Origin: UBA2779 sp965232165
GTDB lineage: Bacteria > Spirochaetota > Spirochaetia > DSM-2461
Assembly: GCA_965232165.1 (NCBI GenBank)
Contig: CBDDOY010000001.1
Coordinates: 1,798,001 to 1,862,000, forward strand
Length of the DNA: 64,000 nt
Reading direction: 5' to 3'
Part shown: in pieces, positions 54,728-63,577 of the stretch
How positions within the stretch are numbered: the stretch's first letter is position 1
Layout of the letters: the number at the start of each line of letters is the position of its first letter
Notes under the pieces: generated by a model
Seen by the model: only the letters and a program-made list of their open reading frames with translations
Database searches by the model: none
Told to the model about the DNA's origin: nothing
Made by a program: the position numbers and the translations under genes

Positions 54728-57010
54728 CTACAGACCTGCCTCGACCAGTTTCTGAAGGAACTCGGCTCCCAGGACAATGCGGTCTTCCTTGTCGACAAGC
54801 ACCCCATCGATATCAGTCTGTTGTACTGGCAGGAGCATATCGGAAGTGACACCGTGCTCAGCGCAGATCTTTGAGAAGATGTCTTTCGCGCTATCCGCCA
54901 GTGGGGCACGGAGAGCAATTCCACCGTCAACGCTCCGAATTCCGGTTCCGCTTTGCTTTAGCTCCAACCATCGAGGATTGTCCTCATAGCCAGTGAACTA
55001 GGGATCGCCGACTGCATCCCCGACATCCGAAAGGCGATGGATCGCAAGCAGGTATGGATCACGGTAGTACCCGCTGACCCGTTCCCTTCGAAGCATGCAC
55101 ACCAGGTATCCGAGTTTGCCGTCCCACCCGGCGTACCTGCCTGATGCGCCTTCCCGCATGGCTGGGTACTTCACGAAGTATGTCCGCCAGTCGTAGATCC
55201 CTTGTACCTCTCTATCGGTCAGCCACTGCGACGAGATGGTATCGAGCTGGTCACGGATAGGCTGCTCTGATTCGTTGATCTGGTCGAGCAGCTCGCCGAG
55301 AATTGTTCGAATGCCCCCCATCTTGTCGCGCGCCAGACCCGTCAGAAGCTCGCGCCAGGGCGCGTCCCTCGAAATTGACCCGAGCTGGAAGAAGCGGTGG
55401 TTGAGCTTCCTTGAGTAGTCGCCGGTGGCCAACAAAGCCGCGGTCAACGCGACGTAGTTTTGCGGGTCTGCGAAGACTCCATGGAAGGCGGAAGCGCGGT
55501 CGATGAAACGCTCGGGTTCGAGTTCAAACGCGGCAAGGCTGCCCTTCAGCAACGGGTGGTCCTCGAGCTGGAATAATGGAGTCTCCAACTCTGCGTGATC
55601 TGCCAAGAGGGCCCGCTTGAGGCGCTCTTCGGCAACTTGGGCTTGGTTGAATGTGTCCAGCTCGTCGAGGCTACCGTGGACGACGATACGCTCGACCTCC
55701 TGCAGGAAGACGGGCATGCGCTCAAGACGCAGTTCGTTGCTCGATGCTTCGACGAGGTTCCGGACGATGCGCAAGCGTCTCTGGAAGTCGGCAGTGTCAC
55801 GCAGTCGATGGAGCACTACTGCGTAGAGGTAGAGGGTGAGCGGCAATGGAAAACGCCGGCCACGGCCCCTGGGGATTCCGTACGTCCGGCAAGCAGCCTC
55901 AAAGATATCGGCGTTGGGGTAGCCTTGAAGTCCGGTGATCACGACACGTGAAGTTTCGCCCGAAGACACCGGAGGAGCCTGTAGAGCGAATCTCTCGTTG
56001 AACCACGCGGCAATATCGACGCTGTCCCAGGTGTCGAATGCGCGGATAAGAAAGTCGAGGTGGGTCCCCGGGCTCGCGTTGCTTGGACCGTACACCTTCT
56101 CCGCAAGATCGGCGGCGTCGGTGCTGGCAGATCCGTTCTCGCTCCACGCACAAAGCTCCGTAACAAAGTGGAAATAGCGCAGAAACTCGTCGTCGATTAC
56201 GTCGTCATCCCCACGGTAAGGCCAGAGCAGGTCTGACCAAGTGCGGTCGACCTTCAAGGCAAACTCTTCGACACGCTCTGGGCAGGAAATCTCAAGCATC
56301 TGTTCAAACCTTGCCTTGAAGGTTTCGAACGTAGTCAGCGGCTTCCCGCGTGAGTTCATCTTGATGTAGAGCTGGTCTGTGAGCTGCAGTTCTGCGATCG
56401 GCAACAAATGGAACGAGATGGCCGGCGTCTCCGAATCGGTCAGCCGACACCAGGCATCAGCCGCGTCGTCAGTGGCGAAACAATCGTGAATGGCGTCGAT
56501 CATCACGAGCATCGACTGAATCGTGGGGTCGTGCTCCCACGTGTGCAGATACCATGGCTGATCGACAATCCAATCAGAGTTATGGGGTCTGCCGGGCGGC
56601 GGAGGAAACTTCACCAACCGCTCGCAAAACAGGCGCGCACTCGCGCGGGTTACATATGTGAAGTTCGTCCATGCGTGGGGCTCGCAAAGTACGTTGGCGC
56701 GATGCGCGAGGTAGACGTGAAGAAGGAACAGAGTCGTGAGGCGTTGCTGCCCGTCGAGTGGCTCCAAAACGCCGTCCGTGACGTCCCCGTACACGAAATC
56801 GAGACTGATCGGATCCCCCCCCCCCCCCCCTACCAATGCCTCGTGCAAGACGTCCAGGAACGCCTTGCGAATCCGCACGACTGAGTCGCCGCCCCGTCCC
56901 TGCGCGTAGTCACGCTGGATTAGCGGTATCCGAATGCTCCTGACCAGCGGGGCTCCATTTCTTTCGAGTCCGAATAGCTCTGAGTAGGAGGTGACGTAGC
57001 TCTGCGTCAT
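54728..57010 (-). pseudogene. DUF262 protein (GmrSD-type restriction factor) with internal TAG
   Basis: ATG 57010 overlaps the upstream DUF262 gene (ATGA). The ORF of 670 residues ends at TAG 54998-55000 (AVGDP*), but the same frame continues FTGYEDNPRWLELKQSGTG to a stop at 54728, so the native protein was about 760 residues and a Trp codon was probably turned into TAG. DUF262 landmarks: IPLIQRDYAQGR and PLDGQQRLTTLFLLH near the N-terminus, then YIKMNSRGKPLTTFETFKARFEQML. DUF262 proteins cut modified DNA or act in other antiphage systems. A 16-base poly-C run (poly-G in the coding strand) codes VGGGGGD. Confidence 0.75.
56815..56830 (-). repeat. Homopolymeric G16 tract in the DUF262 gene
   Basis: Sixteen consecutive C on the plus strand, within the coding region near residue 62. 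In its present length the frame is open on both sides; gain or loss of one base would shift it. Confidence 0.9.
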
Positions 57011-58753
57011 TGGGGGGGCTCCGTATTCAGGTAGTTGAAGAGGACCCCATGCTCGGGAGAGGTCATCGCCTGGAGGTAGCTTTCTCGGTCCTGCGGCCCC
57101 CAGAAGTGGATCTGCTGCGCCCCCGCTTCGGTGTAGTACTTGAGAAACACCCGACGTGTGCAAATTGGGATATATGCTCCCCCGCGGTCGAGCTCCAGGA
57201 TTCGACGACGCTTGACCTCGAAGACGGCGTTGTTCAGCTTGCTGTTCGCGTCGCCGGGCAGAAGTGCAAGGTTAGCTATCGAGTGAACTGAATCGCGGGC
57301 GGACGTGTCGTCGATGAGAGTGAATACCGCGGTGATCTCTCGGGCCAGATCATCAAAGGTCGATCGTTCGATGCTATCCAAGTTTTCATCGATCTTCTTG
57401 ATCAACGCATCCCGTCGCGAATGGTCCTCGGTGGGTAGGTCGATAAGAGCATCGCGGTGCAGTTCCAGCCACGACTTCCACTGCTCGACCTTGGTCAGCC
57501 CCTCGGTCTGCTGCGCATGGATGTGTTCTAAAGACCAGCAGAGACCTTCACCATCTCCTCGCTCCCGATGTCGCCGGGAAGGATATCTCTCCGTTGAGTC
57601 AGCGACTCCCCGAACGGTCTCGACATTCATCAGGAGAAGGAGGTTGCTGCATTTCTTGTAGTTGGCGTCGTAGCTCAGTTCGGACACTTGCGAGGGCGAA
57701 AGGCCGAGTGAATCCCGGATCCTGGCATCGAGCAACGCCTCGAACTCACTCTTTGTGCATCCATGCGCCAGTGAGACCAGGTCGGCGAACGGCTGGCCAA
57801 CGGCAACGAGGTATCCGACCTTGTGGTACAAGTCGCGACTCTCATACCACCCGAGTACCAGGCCATGGAGGTCCACCACTCGGTCCCAGACTGGCCTGGG
57901 CCCTTTTTTCTCGATCTGTTCTCGAAGAACCTCGAAGGTGAAATAGCGCGGGCGTGTTCGCTGACCATGGCCTCCGCTGATGTCGTCGGCAAGTATGTCG
58001 AGGAGCAGCGTAATCCGTGTCGGAAAGTCCTCTGGCACGGAGGTCGTGACGAAGGCCCACACGTCGGGTCGACGCAGGTCGCGTTCGATCCGATCCCATT
58101 CAGCGGCAAGCTCTGACGCGCGGTAGGCACGGTCCTTGTCAGAAATCTGCGACAACAGCAGTGCCTTGACTAGCTCGGCATCGGTTAGAGGAATCCTGCC
58201 CACGTTCAGACGTGTGAAGAGCGTTGCAGAATCCATCTGCGCCGGTGCCTCGTACCAGATCACGCTGACGTTCTCGAAAAGGGCGTCGTAGAGCTTGTTG
58301 GCTCGGAATTGGCGCTCGCCCTCATTCAGCGAGTTGACCCAGGCGCGGATACACTCCCATGCGCGATGGATGTGGAAGTAGTCGATATTCTGGTGGCTCT
58401 CTGCGGCATCGGGGCTGCGGAGATAAACCTCGCTGTCAGTCCTCGTCTCGTATCGGATGCCGTACATGGATGGGCCCGACATTCTGCAGTCCGGTTTGCT
58501 TCATGGAGGTCAGGATAAGGTGGAGTGTTGTGAGGCGTTGCTGGCCGTCCACCATCTCCCATTCCTCGCCACATCGTTCCTTCACCACGACGGGTTGAAG
58601 GCTGTATGCCTTGGCACGGTGCTCCCACAGGTCGTCGAGCAGTCGCTGGACCTCGTCCGAGCCCCATCGGTAGCCGCGTTGGTATCTTGCCACGAAGAAT
58701 CGTCCGGCAATGTTACCGACGAGCTTCAACTCCAAGAGCGTGGAAGTGGTCAT
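57007..58753 (-). pseudogene. DUF262-DUF1524 protein (GmrSD-type nuclease), frameshifted
   Basis: Starts at ATG 58753 (AAGGAAA upstream; overlaps the upstream methyltransferase stop). FFVARYQRGYRWGSDEVQRLLDDL and EMVDGQQRLTTLHLIL are the DUF262 landmarks. Frame then shifts at about 58480 (a base gained or lost near TGCAGAATGTC) and continues YGIRYETRTDSEVYL to NYLNTEPPQ. The C-terminal HNH part has LCWSLEHIHAQQ and HSIANLALLPGDANSKLNN. A single-base change would restore a protein of about 580 residues. Partner of the DUF262 gene downstream. Confidence 0.75.
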
Positions 58754-59067
58754 GGCCGTTTCCTTCTTATCTCTGTCGATTGTTCTTGTCCGGCTTCCAA
58801 TGCCCGCTCCTTCTGATCTTCGATCCACCGCTCGATGCTCGGCGCGTGACTGTCGATAGCCAAGATGGAGCCACGGGTGAACTGGGAGAGATGAAGCGTC
58901 TGCCCGCCGACACCGCAGCCGAGGTCGAGCACCGCCGGCATCTGCGGCAGGTCGCGGCACAGACCGAGCGCTTTCTCGGCGCAGGCGCGGTTGCCCGGGC
59001 CCTGCCGCGGGAGCGCCTCGTACACCTCGAAGAAGACTTTCCAGAAACGCGGGCTTGGTTCGCTCAT
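58750..59067 (-). CDS. SAM-dependent methyltransferase, N-terminal half
   Basis: 105 residues from ATG 59067 (GAGGAGG upstream). PAVLDLGCGVGGQTLHLSQF is motif I, followed by ILAIDSHAPSIER. The sequence then ends in EIRRKRP with the catalytic and structural second half missing, so it is a truncated gene joined to the start of the DUF262 gene (stop and start overlap in CATGA). Confidence 0.6.
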   Translation of the reverse strand: MSEPSPRFWKVFFEVYEALPRQGPGNRACAEKALGLCRDLPQMPAVLDLGCGVGGQTLHLSQFTRGSILAIDSHAPSIERWIEDQKERALEAGQEQSTEIRRKRP

Positions 59068-59068
59068 G

Positions 59069-59854
59069 TTATGCCTCCTCGAAACGGACTGGACGCCGCC
59101 CGAGAAACACCTCGTGCCCGGTGTTGCTGTACGAGCTGTGCTCGAAAGGAACTGCGAGCGACTCAAAGCCGGCGGACGCGATCAATTCGAGCCAGACGGC
59201 TCGGGAGAACAGTCCCATCGTGTGGCGGTCGTTGAGAACCCTGATGTCGCCGGCATCGTCACGAAGAACGTACGCCATGTCGGTTACATATGTTTCCTGG
59301 GTCGCTTCGGGGATCCAGCGCCACTCCAGATATCGCAAGCCTCGCCCTTCGGCATCGCTGCCCCCTGTCTCGGTGCCTGGCTCGAAGGTCTCGGCAACGA
59401 AATCCGGCTGGAACATTGCAACCCCTCCTGGGGCGGTGTGCTCGAACGCCGTGGCAATGGCGCGGGCAAGATCGGAGCGGGTGGCCATGTAGCTCACTGC
59501 ATCGTGGACGAGGACGCAGTCGAAAACACGCCCGAGCCTGATAGATCGCATGTCGCCCTGGACATGCTCGCATTCCGGATTGAGACGACGGCTGATCGTG
59601 AGCATCTCGGGTGCGAGGTCGACCAGCGTGCAGGTCAGCGTCTTCTTGAGATGGGCCGCGTTATGACCGCCGCCGCTGCCAAGATCGAGCAGGGTCTGGG
59701 GTTGCCGTTGACAGTGGGTCTCAAAGAGACGCCAGTAGAAAGCGGCCTCCTCGGCGTAGTCGGCTACTGGGGTCAGCAAGGGATACCAGTCCGCCAAGTC
59801 GCGGTAGAGGCTGCAGCAAGCCATCATATCCTTGTTCGCCGTGTTCTCTTTCAT
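59069..59854 (-). CDS. Class I SAM-dependent methyltransferase
   Basis: 261 residues from ATG 59854 (AAGGAG upstream; the 34 preceding codons are not native). QTLLDLGSGGGHNAAHLKK is motif I; VDLAPEMLTISRRLNP motif II; FDCVLVHDAVSYM and APGGVAMFQPDFVAETF the later motifs. The C-terminal part (MGLFSRAVWLELIASAGFESL) is typical of small-molecule methyltransferases. Complete. One base separates its stop from the next gene's ATG. Confidence 0.85.
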   Translation of the reverse strand: MKENTANKDMMACCSLYRDLADWYPLLTPVADYAEEAAFYWRLFETHCQRQPQTLLDLGSGGGHNAAHLKKTLTCTLVDLAPEMLTISRRLNPECEHVQGDMRSIRLGRVFDCVLVHDAVSYMATRSDLARAIATAFEHTAPGGVAMFQPDFVAETFEPGTETGGSDAEGRGLRYLEWRWIPEATQETYVTDMAYVLRDDAGDIRVLNDRHTMGLFSRAVWLELIASAGFESLAVPFEHSSYSNTGHEVFLGRRPVRFEEA

Positions 59855-59856
59855 GG

Positions 59857-60819
59857 CTACTCCTTCATGCGGGCCAGCGCGCGATGATACAAGAAGGTGA
59901 CCCAATACGAAGGTTCCTTCTTTTGACAAAACTCCCAACCCTTCCACTTTGTCCAAATGGACATCGATTTGAGTCGGCCGTCTTCATCCGCTTCATCGTC
60001 GAGCAGGGCCATGACCTCCTTCAGTCGCTCGTCTTTGCGTGCAAAGGGAAATAGCGTTAGGATATCGACGAAGTGCATAACGTCGTACCAGACTAGGGGC
60101 ACTTTAGGCTTGGAAAAATCCGTACCGATTCCAAAAAGATAGTACTTCTTTTTACCGCGCTCCTGCCAATGGCTGAGTAACATTTCTACAGCCCGCCTGG
60201 CTTCCATGCTCTGCCGCGTTCCCTCCTGCTCGGCGAGCATTCGGAGGATGATGAGATTGGCGTAGGGGCACGGGTCTCCCCGTCGTCCTGGTCCTTTGAA
60301 TTTGCCCATGGCGGTCGAGGCAAAGCAGGGAAAACCGTGGTCGGCAATACGCGAACAAATGTGAGAAACGCCGTGTTGGACTCTTCTGTTACGCACTCCT
60401 AAACGCAGCATGGCATAGAGAATCAATGGTGCGTCAGTAGCCACCCAATCCCACTTTGGTTTATCGTCACCACCAAACGCTCGGGGAATCTGGATACGAA
60501 TCTGAAACGGACCCTCACTCGATACATGATCCTGAACGGCCCTTATCGCAGTTCGGAGATCTTTGCGTTGAATACCAATGTCGGAGGCAAAAACAAGTTT
60601 GTGCAAAGGATGTACGGCATCGTTGTGTCGGGTAATGATTCGTTGGTTCTCCCAGTCGTTGACCTCGTTGATGAGCATTCGAACCAAGGGGTCGGCGAGC
60701 ATGTCGCGATAGGCAGCCTTGACATCGTGATGCGCCATATCTCGATCCATGAGGTCGAGCAGGCACCTGTAGCGCACAAATGCGGGTCCTGTCATCAACC
60801 AGTCGATGACATGTTTCAT
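59857..60819 (-). CDS. Conserved hypothetical protein, 320 residues
   Basis: ATG 60819 with AGGACAGG upstream, 6 bases after the DUF4332 gene. An alpha-helical pattern (WLMTGPAFVRYRCLLDLM; GKFKGPGRRGDPCPYANLIILRML; YYLFGIGTDFSKPKVPLVWYDVMHFVDILT) suggests an all-helical toroid as in prenyltransferase/squalene-cyclase-like folds. By memory, similar unnamed proteins occur widely in bacteria, but I cannot name the function. Intact and in the same operon as the methyltransferases. Confidence 0.65.
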   Translation of the reverse strand: MKHVIDWLMTGPAFVRYRCLLDLMDRDMAHHDVKAAYRDMLADPLVRMLINEVNDWENQRIITRHNDAVHPLHKLVFASDIGIQRKDLRTAIRAVQDHVSSEGPFQIRIQIPRAFGGDDKPKWDWVATDAPLILYAMLRLGVRNRRVQHGVSHICSRIADHGFPCFASTAMGKFKGPGRRGDPCPYANLIILRMLAEQEGTRQSMEARRAVEMLLSHWQERGKKKYYLFGIGTDFSKPKVPLVWYDVMHFVDILTLFPFARKDERLKEVMALLDDEADEDGRLKSMSIWTKWKGWEFCQKKEPSYWVTFLYHRALARMKE

Positions 60820-60825
60820 CCTGTC

Positions 60826-61161
60826 CTACCCCTGAACATACGCGGCGGCAGCAATGAGCCGCTTGATGTCACGCAGTCCAACCTTGCCTTTATAGAAACG
60901 GGCATTTTCATTGGCCCGTATGACAGCCTTGTAGAGTAATTCTGGATCTGCCTTGCTCACGTTGGCTGCATCGGTGAATCCCGCTGCCACCAGCACCCTC
61001 GAAAAGGTTGGGCTGACCCACTGTATGCGCGATAGATCGGAAAGCGCTAATATCTCCGACAATTTCTTTTGATTAATCCCCACCCTTTCAGTAAGTGTCT
61101 TGTTTCCGACATCATTGGCATCATGAAGCTGCAAAGTGTTCTTGATTCCTACTTTTTCCAA
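60826..61161 (-). CDS. DUF4332 (helix-hairpin-helix) protein, N-terminus uncertain
   Basis: 111 residues from TTG 61161; the frame is open to about 61215 without ATG (FEWLDNDIIIKLEKVGIKN). Two helix-hairpin-helix-like parts are visible: KVGIKNTLQLHDANDVGNKTLTERVGINQKKLSEILALSDLSRI and AAGFTDAANVSKADPELLYKAV. DUF4332 proteins are thought to bind nucleic acid or act as adaptors. First visible gene of a minus-strand operon; its start may have been lost by rearrangement. Confidence 0.65.
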   Translation of the reverse strand: MEKVGIKNTLQLHDANDVGNKTLTERVGINQKKLSEILALSDLSRIQWVSPTFSRVLVAAGFTDAANVSKADPELLYKAVIRANENARFYKGKVGLRDIKRLIAAAAYVQG

Positions 61162-61236
61162 TTTGATAATTATATCATTATCAAGCCATTCAAAAGCCTT
61201 CAGTTGGATTGGTTTTGGAAAGAATCCCTCAACCGC

Positions 61237-61485
61237 TCATCGATGCGGACATCCCGGCCAACAGCATGGTCGGCGTTTGCCTTCCAGAAGCTCGACGCAC
61301 AATCGCTCGATGTGCTTCTGTCTTGTTTCCGGTTTCTTGACGGAGATCACCCAGCAAATCCACTCGTTGCGAGCGAGAGGGGTGAGGTCGTTCCAGGCTT
61401 CTCGGACTTCGGATGCGGCGTTGAGTGCCTTGCGCAGGTCTGCGGGCACCTTGTGCACGACTCCTGTGGCAATCTTTGAGCCCAT
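61237..61485 (-). CDS. YdeI/OmpD-associated-type protein
   Basis: 82 residues from ATG 61485 (GAGGAC upstream). VPADLRKALNAASEVREAWNDLTPLARNEWICWV then KKPETRQKHIERLCVELLEGKRRPCCWPGCPHR is the small OmdA/YdeI-like domain (the KKPETR motif). Function unknown; some relatives are linked to bacteriocin protection. Coupled to the VOC gene upstream (8-base gap). Confidence 0.8.
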   Translation of the reverse strand: MGSKIATGVVHKVPADLRKALNAASEVREAWNDLTPLARNEWICWVISVKKPETRQKHIERLCVELLEGKRRPCCWPGCPHR

Positions 61486-61492
61486 CGAGTCC

Positions 61493-61975
61493 TCACTCTC
61501 CACGGAATGCCGTCTCGAGTGCGGCGATGTCGATTTTCCTCATCCGCAACATCGCCTGCATGGCCCGTCCGGCAGCATCTCGGTCGTCTGCCCCCAACAT
61601 CCGAGATAGCGTATCGGGCACGATTTGCCACGACACTCCGAAGCGATCGGTTAGCCAGGCGCATTGGCTCTCCTCACCACCGTCGGCGAGGAGGGCATCC
61701 CACAGCCGGTCGGTTTCAGCCTGATCGACCGTGCGGACGGCGATGGATGCTGCCGGCGACAGCCGATATCGGGGCCCACCGTTGAGGAATATGTAAGGGG
61801 TTCCCGCGAGGGAGAGCTCGATGACCAGCGCGGGCTTGTCCGGGTCAGGACGCGACACCGTCTCGATGGCGCTGCCGGGTAAAATGGAGACGTAGTACTC
61901 GGCGGCCTCTTCGCCGTTGCCGTCGAACCAAAGGCAGGTCCTCACCTTGGGTTTGATATGGTCTGTCTCGTTCAT
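61493..61975 (-). CDS. VOC-family (PhnB/3-dmu-9) protein
   Basis: 160 residues from ATG 61975 (GGAGGCGG upstream). RTCLWFDGNGEEAAEYYVSIL, GTPYIFLNGGPRY, LWDALLADGGEESQCAWLTDRFGVSWQIVP and ADDRDAAGRAMQAMLRMRKIDIAALETAF form the typical 3-demethylubiquinone-9 methyltransferase-like VOC domain. Ligand unknown; nearest experimental relatives are uncharacterised. It pairs with the YdeI-like gene, a common chromosomal couple. Confidence 0.85.
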   Translation of the reverse strand: MNETDHIKPKVRTCLWFDGNGEEAAEYYVSILPGSAIETVSRPDPDKPALVIELSLAGTPYIFLNGGPRYRLSPAASIAVRTVDQAETDRLWDALLADGGEESQCAWLTDRFGVSWQIVPDTLSRMLGADDRDAAGRAMQAMLRMRKIDIAALETAFRGE

Positions 61976-62364
61976 GTATCCGCCTCCGCTCGCAGCCGCA
62001 TCCGGTAGTATAGTCGCGATTTCGCACACTTCAATGTAGCAACGGGATGCCCCTTGTAAACCGACCCGTGGATGACCGGGTTATAAACCAAATTTCCGCA
62101 AGCCCGAGTTGTGTAAACCAACGGGCCGTGCTCTCTCCCCGCTCTCGGCGTTAGAGAGCGTGATCGGGGTTGAGAAGGGTGCCGAGCACCCCCAAGAGTG
62201 ATCTCTGGGGTCAATTTTCGAGAGCCAGGAGGGCGGTGCTCTCGTGCAGCGGTGAGCGCAAAAGGCAGCGATTCCAGGCCCTTAACGACGAAAGCCCGCC
62301 CGATTAATCCGGACGGGTTTTCTGTAAACCAAACTGTGCTTCGGTTCGCACAGGATTTTTTTGG
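61976..62364. other. Intergenic region with hairpins next to tRNA-Asn
   Basis: The phrase TGTAAACC(A/G)A occurs at about 62055, 62107 and 62320 (a variant, TATAAACCAA, at 62083), the last with AAACCAAACTG. A terminator-like hairpin AAAGCCCG...CGGGTTTT (62290-62321) could end transcription on both strands. ACCCGTGGATGACCGGGTT (62063-62082) is a further inverted pair. No gene. Confidence 0.5.
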
Positions 62365-62437
62365 CTCCCCCGGACAGACTCGAACTGCCGACCTAGTGGT
62401 TAACAGCCACCCGCTCTACCGACTGAGCTACAGGGGA
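62365..62437 (-). tRNA. tRNA-Asn (GTT)
   Basis: Minus strand: acceptor TCCCCTG/CGGGGGA, D arm GCTC...GAGC, anticodon stem GTGGC/GCCAC-type with loop CTGTTAA (anticodon GTT), T arm GGCAG-TTCGAGT-CTGTC. Its 3' end points into the accessory region, the usual side for element integration. Confidence 0.9.
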
Positions 62438-63134
62438 TCAAGAACAGAAACAAAACTACTCAATTTTCCGATTCCTGTCAATTCCTTTCCTAGAGTTCCC
62501 ATCTCAGAACAACAACTGGTATATCTCATTGCCAAGATTCCCATTGTCTTCTTGTGTTCAACCGTGAGACTTGCGCCTCTCAAAGAGTCTCCATCCCCAG
62601 CCACATTTCATTTTTTTCGGTCATTCCGGGTAAAATCCTGAAAAACTCGAATGATGCCGTAGATATCGGATTCAACAGAGAATTCCGGAGCACGGGGCGA
62701 GACGGTTCAATCTATGGCTTACAGGTGACACTGACGGTGAAGTGCAGAACCTCTTCTTTGATTCCTAGAGAGCGGTGAGGCCAATAGCGGGAAATTTCCG
62801 CAATAAGTCTGTACAAAGATGGTCCATGCTCCATAGCTCTTAACGACGGCCTTGAATCCGTCGATGGCGTGTTCTTCTCATGCCCCCCTCGGCACTCCTG
62901 CTCAAACTTATCACGTATGCGGCCAAGTGATCACTAGGCTGTGCACCTCAAAAGGCGGAAATCCCACGAAAATCCTGGTCTTCGAAAGCATCGGCGAACA
63001 GCCTATAAACGCACGGTATTCCTTGATAGTCCCATTTTCAAACCTGACGGCCTGCATCATTTTCTCAGCGGACTGATCCGATGTTTAAGACTCATTGTAG
63101 GAGCCCTCCCCCTCGGGCTTTGCGGAGGGGGGGC
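62438..63134. other. No supported gene; possible coding relic and hairpin
   Basis: Minus strand near 62935-63060 reads FENGTIKEYRAFIGCSPML and TRIFVGFPPFEVHSLVITWPHT before stops, perhaps a relic. A GC-rich palindrome GCCCTCCCCCTCGGG...GGAGGGGGGGC occupies 63101-63133 just before the IS256 relic. Confidence 0.4.
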
Positions 63135-63560
63135 GAGTTATAATCCCAAGCTGCGGCTGAGATAAAAAATCCTCCTGTATAAGAAGTGATGTCAAAACCA
63201 ATACAAAGGGGAGATGCCCTATGATTCATACTGTAGCAGAAAACAGGTTTAAGAAAGATACAGATACGTGGTCTGTACTGGAAAATACGCATTGAAGGGA
63301 CTCAAAGGATGTTGCTCCAGGCCATAGGAAATTGAGTCGATGAGTTCATCAGATATGCCGCTGAAGACATGCCGAGTCAACAGTTCAATGGAGCCGGGTC
63401 TGCCGTGTATTGATTGCCGACCGGGAAATGAGTATTATCTAGCCATAGACACCTCTTCAATACACCCGGAAAGCTTGCCTTTCCCTCCGGCGAATAACGG
63501 TGCCATTCTCAGCGTGCTCCAAGCAAGCTCACAGAAGGCCGGGCACTCGCTGAAGAAAAG
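63135..63560 (+). pseudogene. IS256-family remnant (5' part)
   Basis: 63135-63220 aligns by eye with the left end of the intact IS256 element: TTATAATC...AAAAATCCT, then ACCAATACAAAGGGGAGATG before an ATG at 63221. The coding start (TGGTCTGTACTGGAAAATAC compared with TCGGTTTTGGATCAGG) is recognisable but frames are broken. Ends before the ribosome site of the next gene. Confidence 0.6.
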
Positions 63561-63577
63561 ATGATCAGGAGCATCAC

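Noticed and set aside
58991..59887. 298-residue plus-strand frame opposite the methyltransferases
   Set aside because: Shadow; the minus strand carries complete SAM-binding motifs.
62201..62345. attC-like site near TAAACCAACGGGCC
   Set aside because: GTTAGAG-type cores do not fit GTTRRRY and the hairpins lack an attC arrangement.
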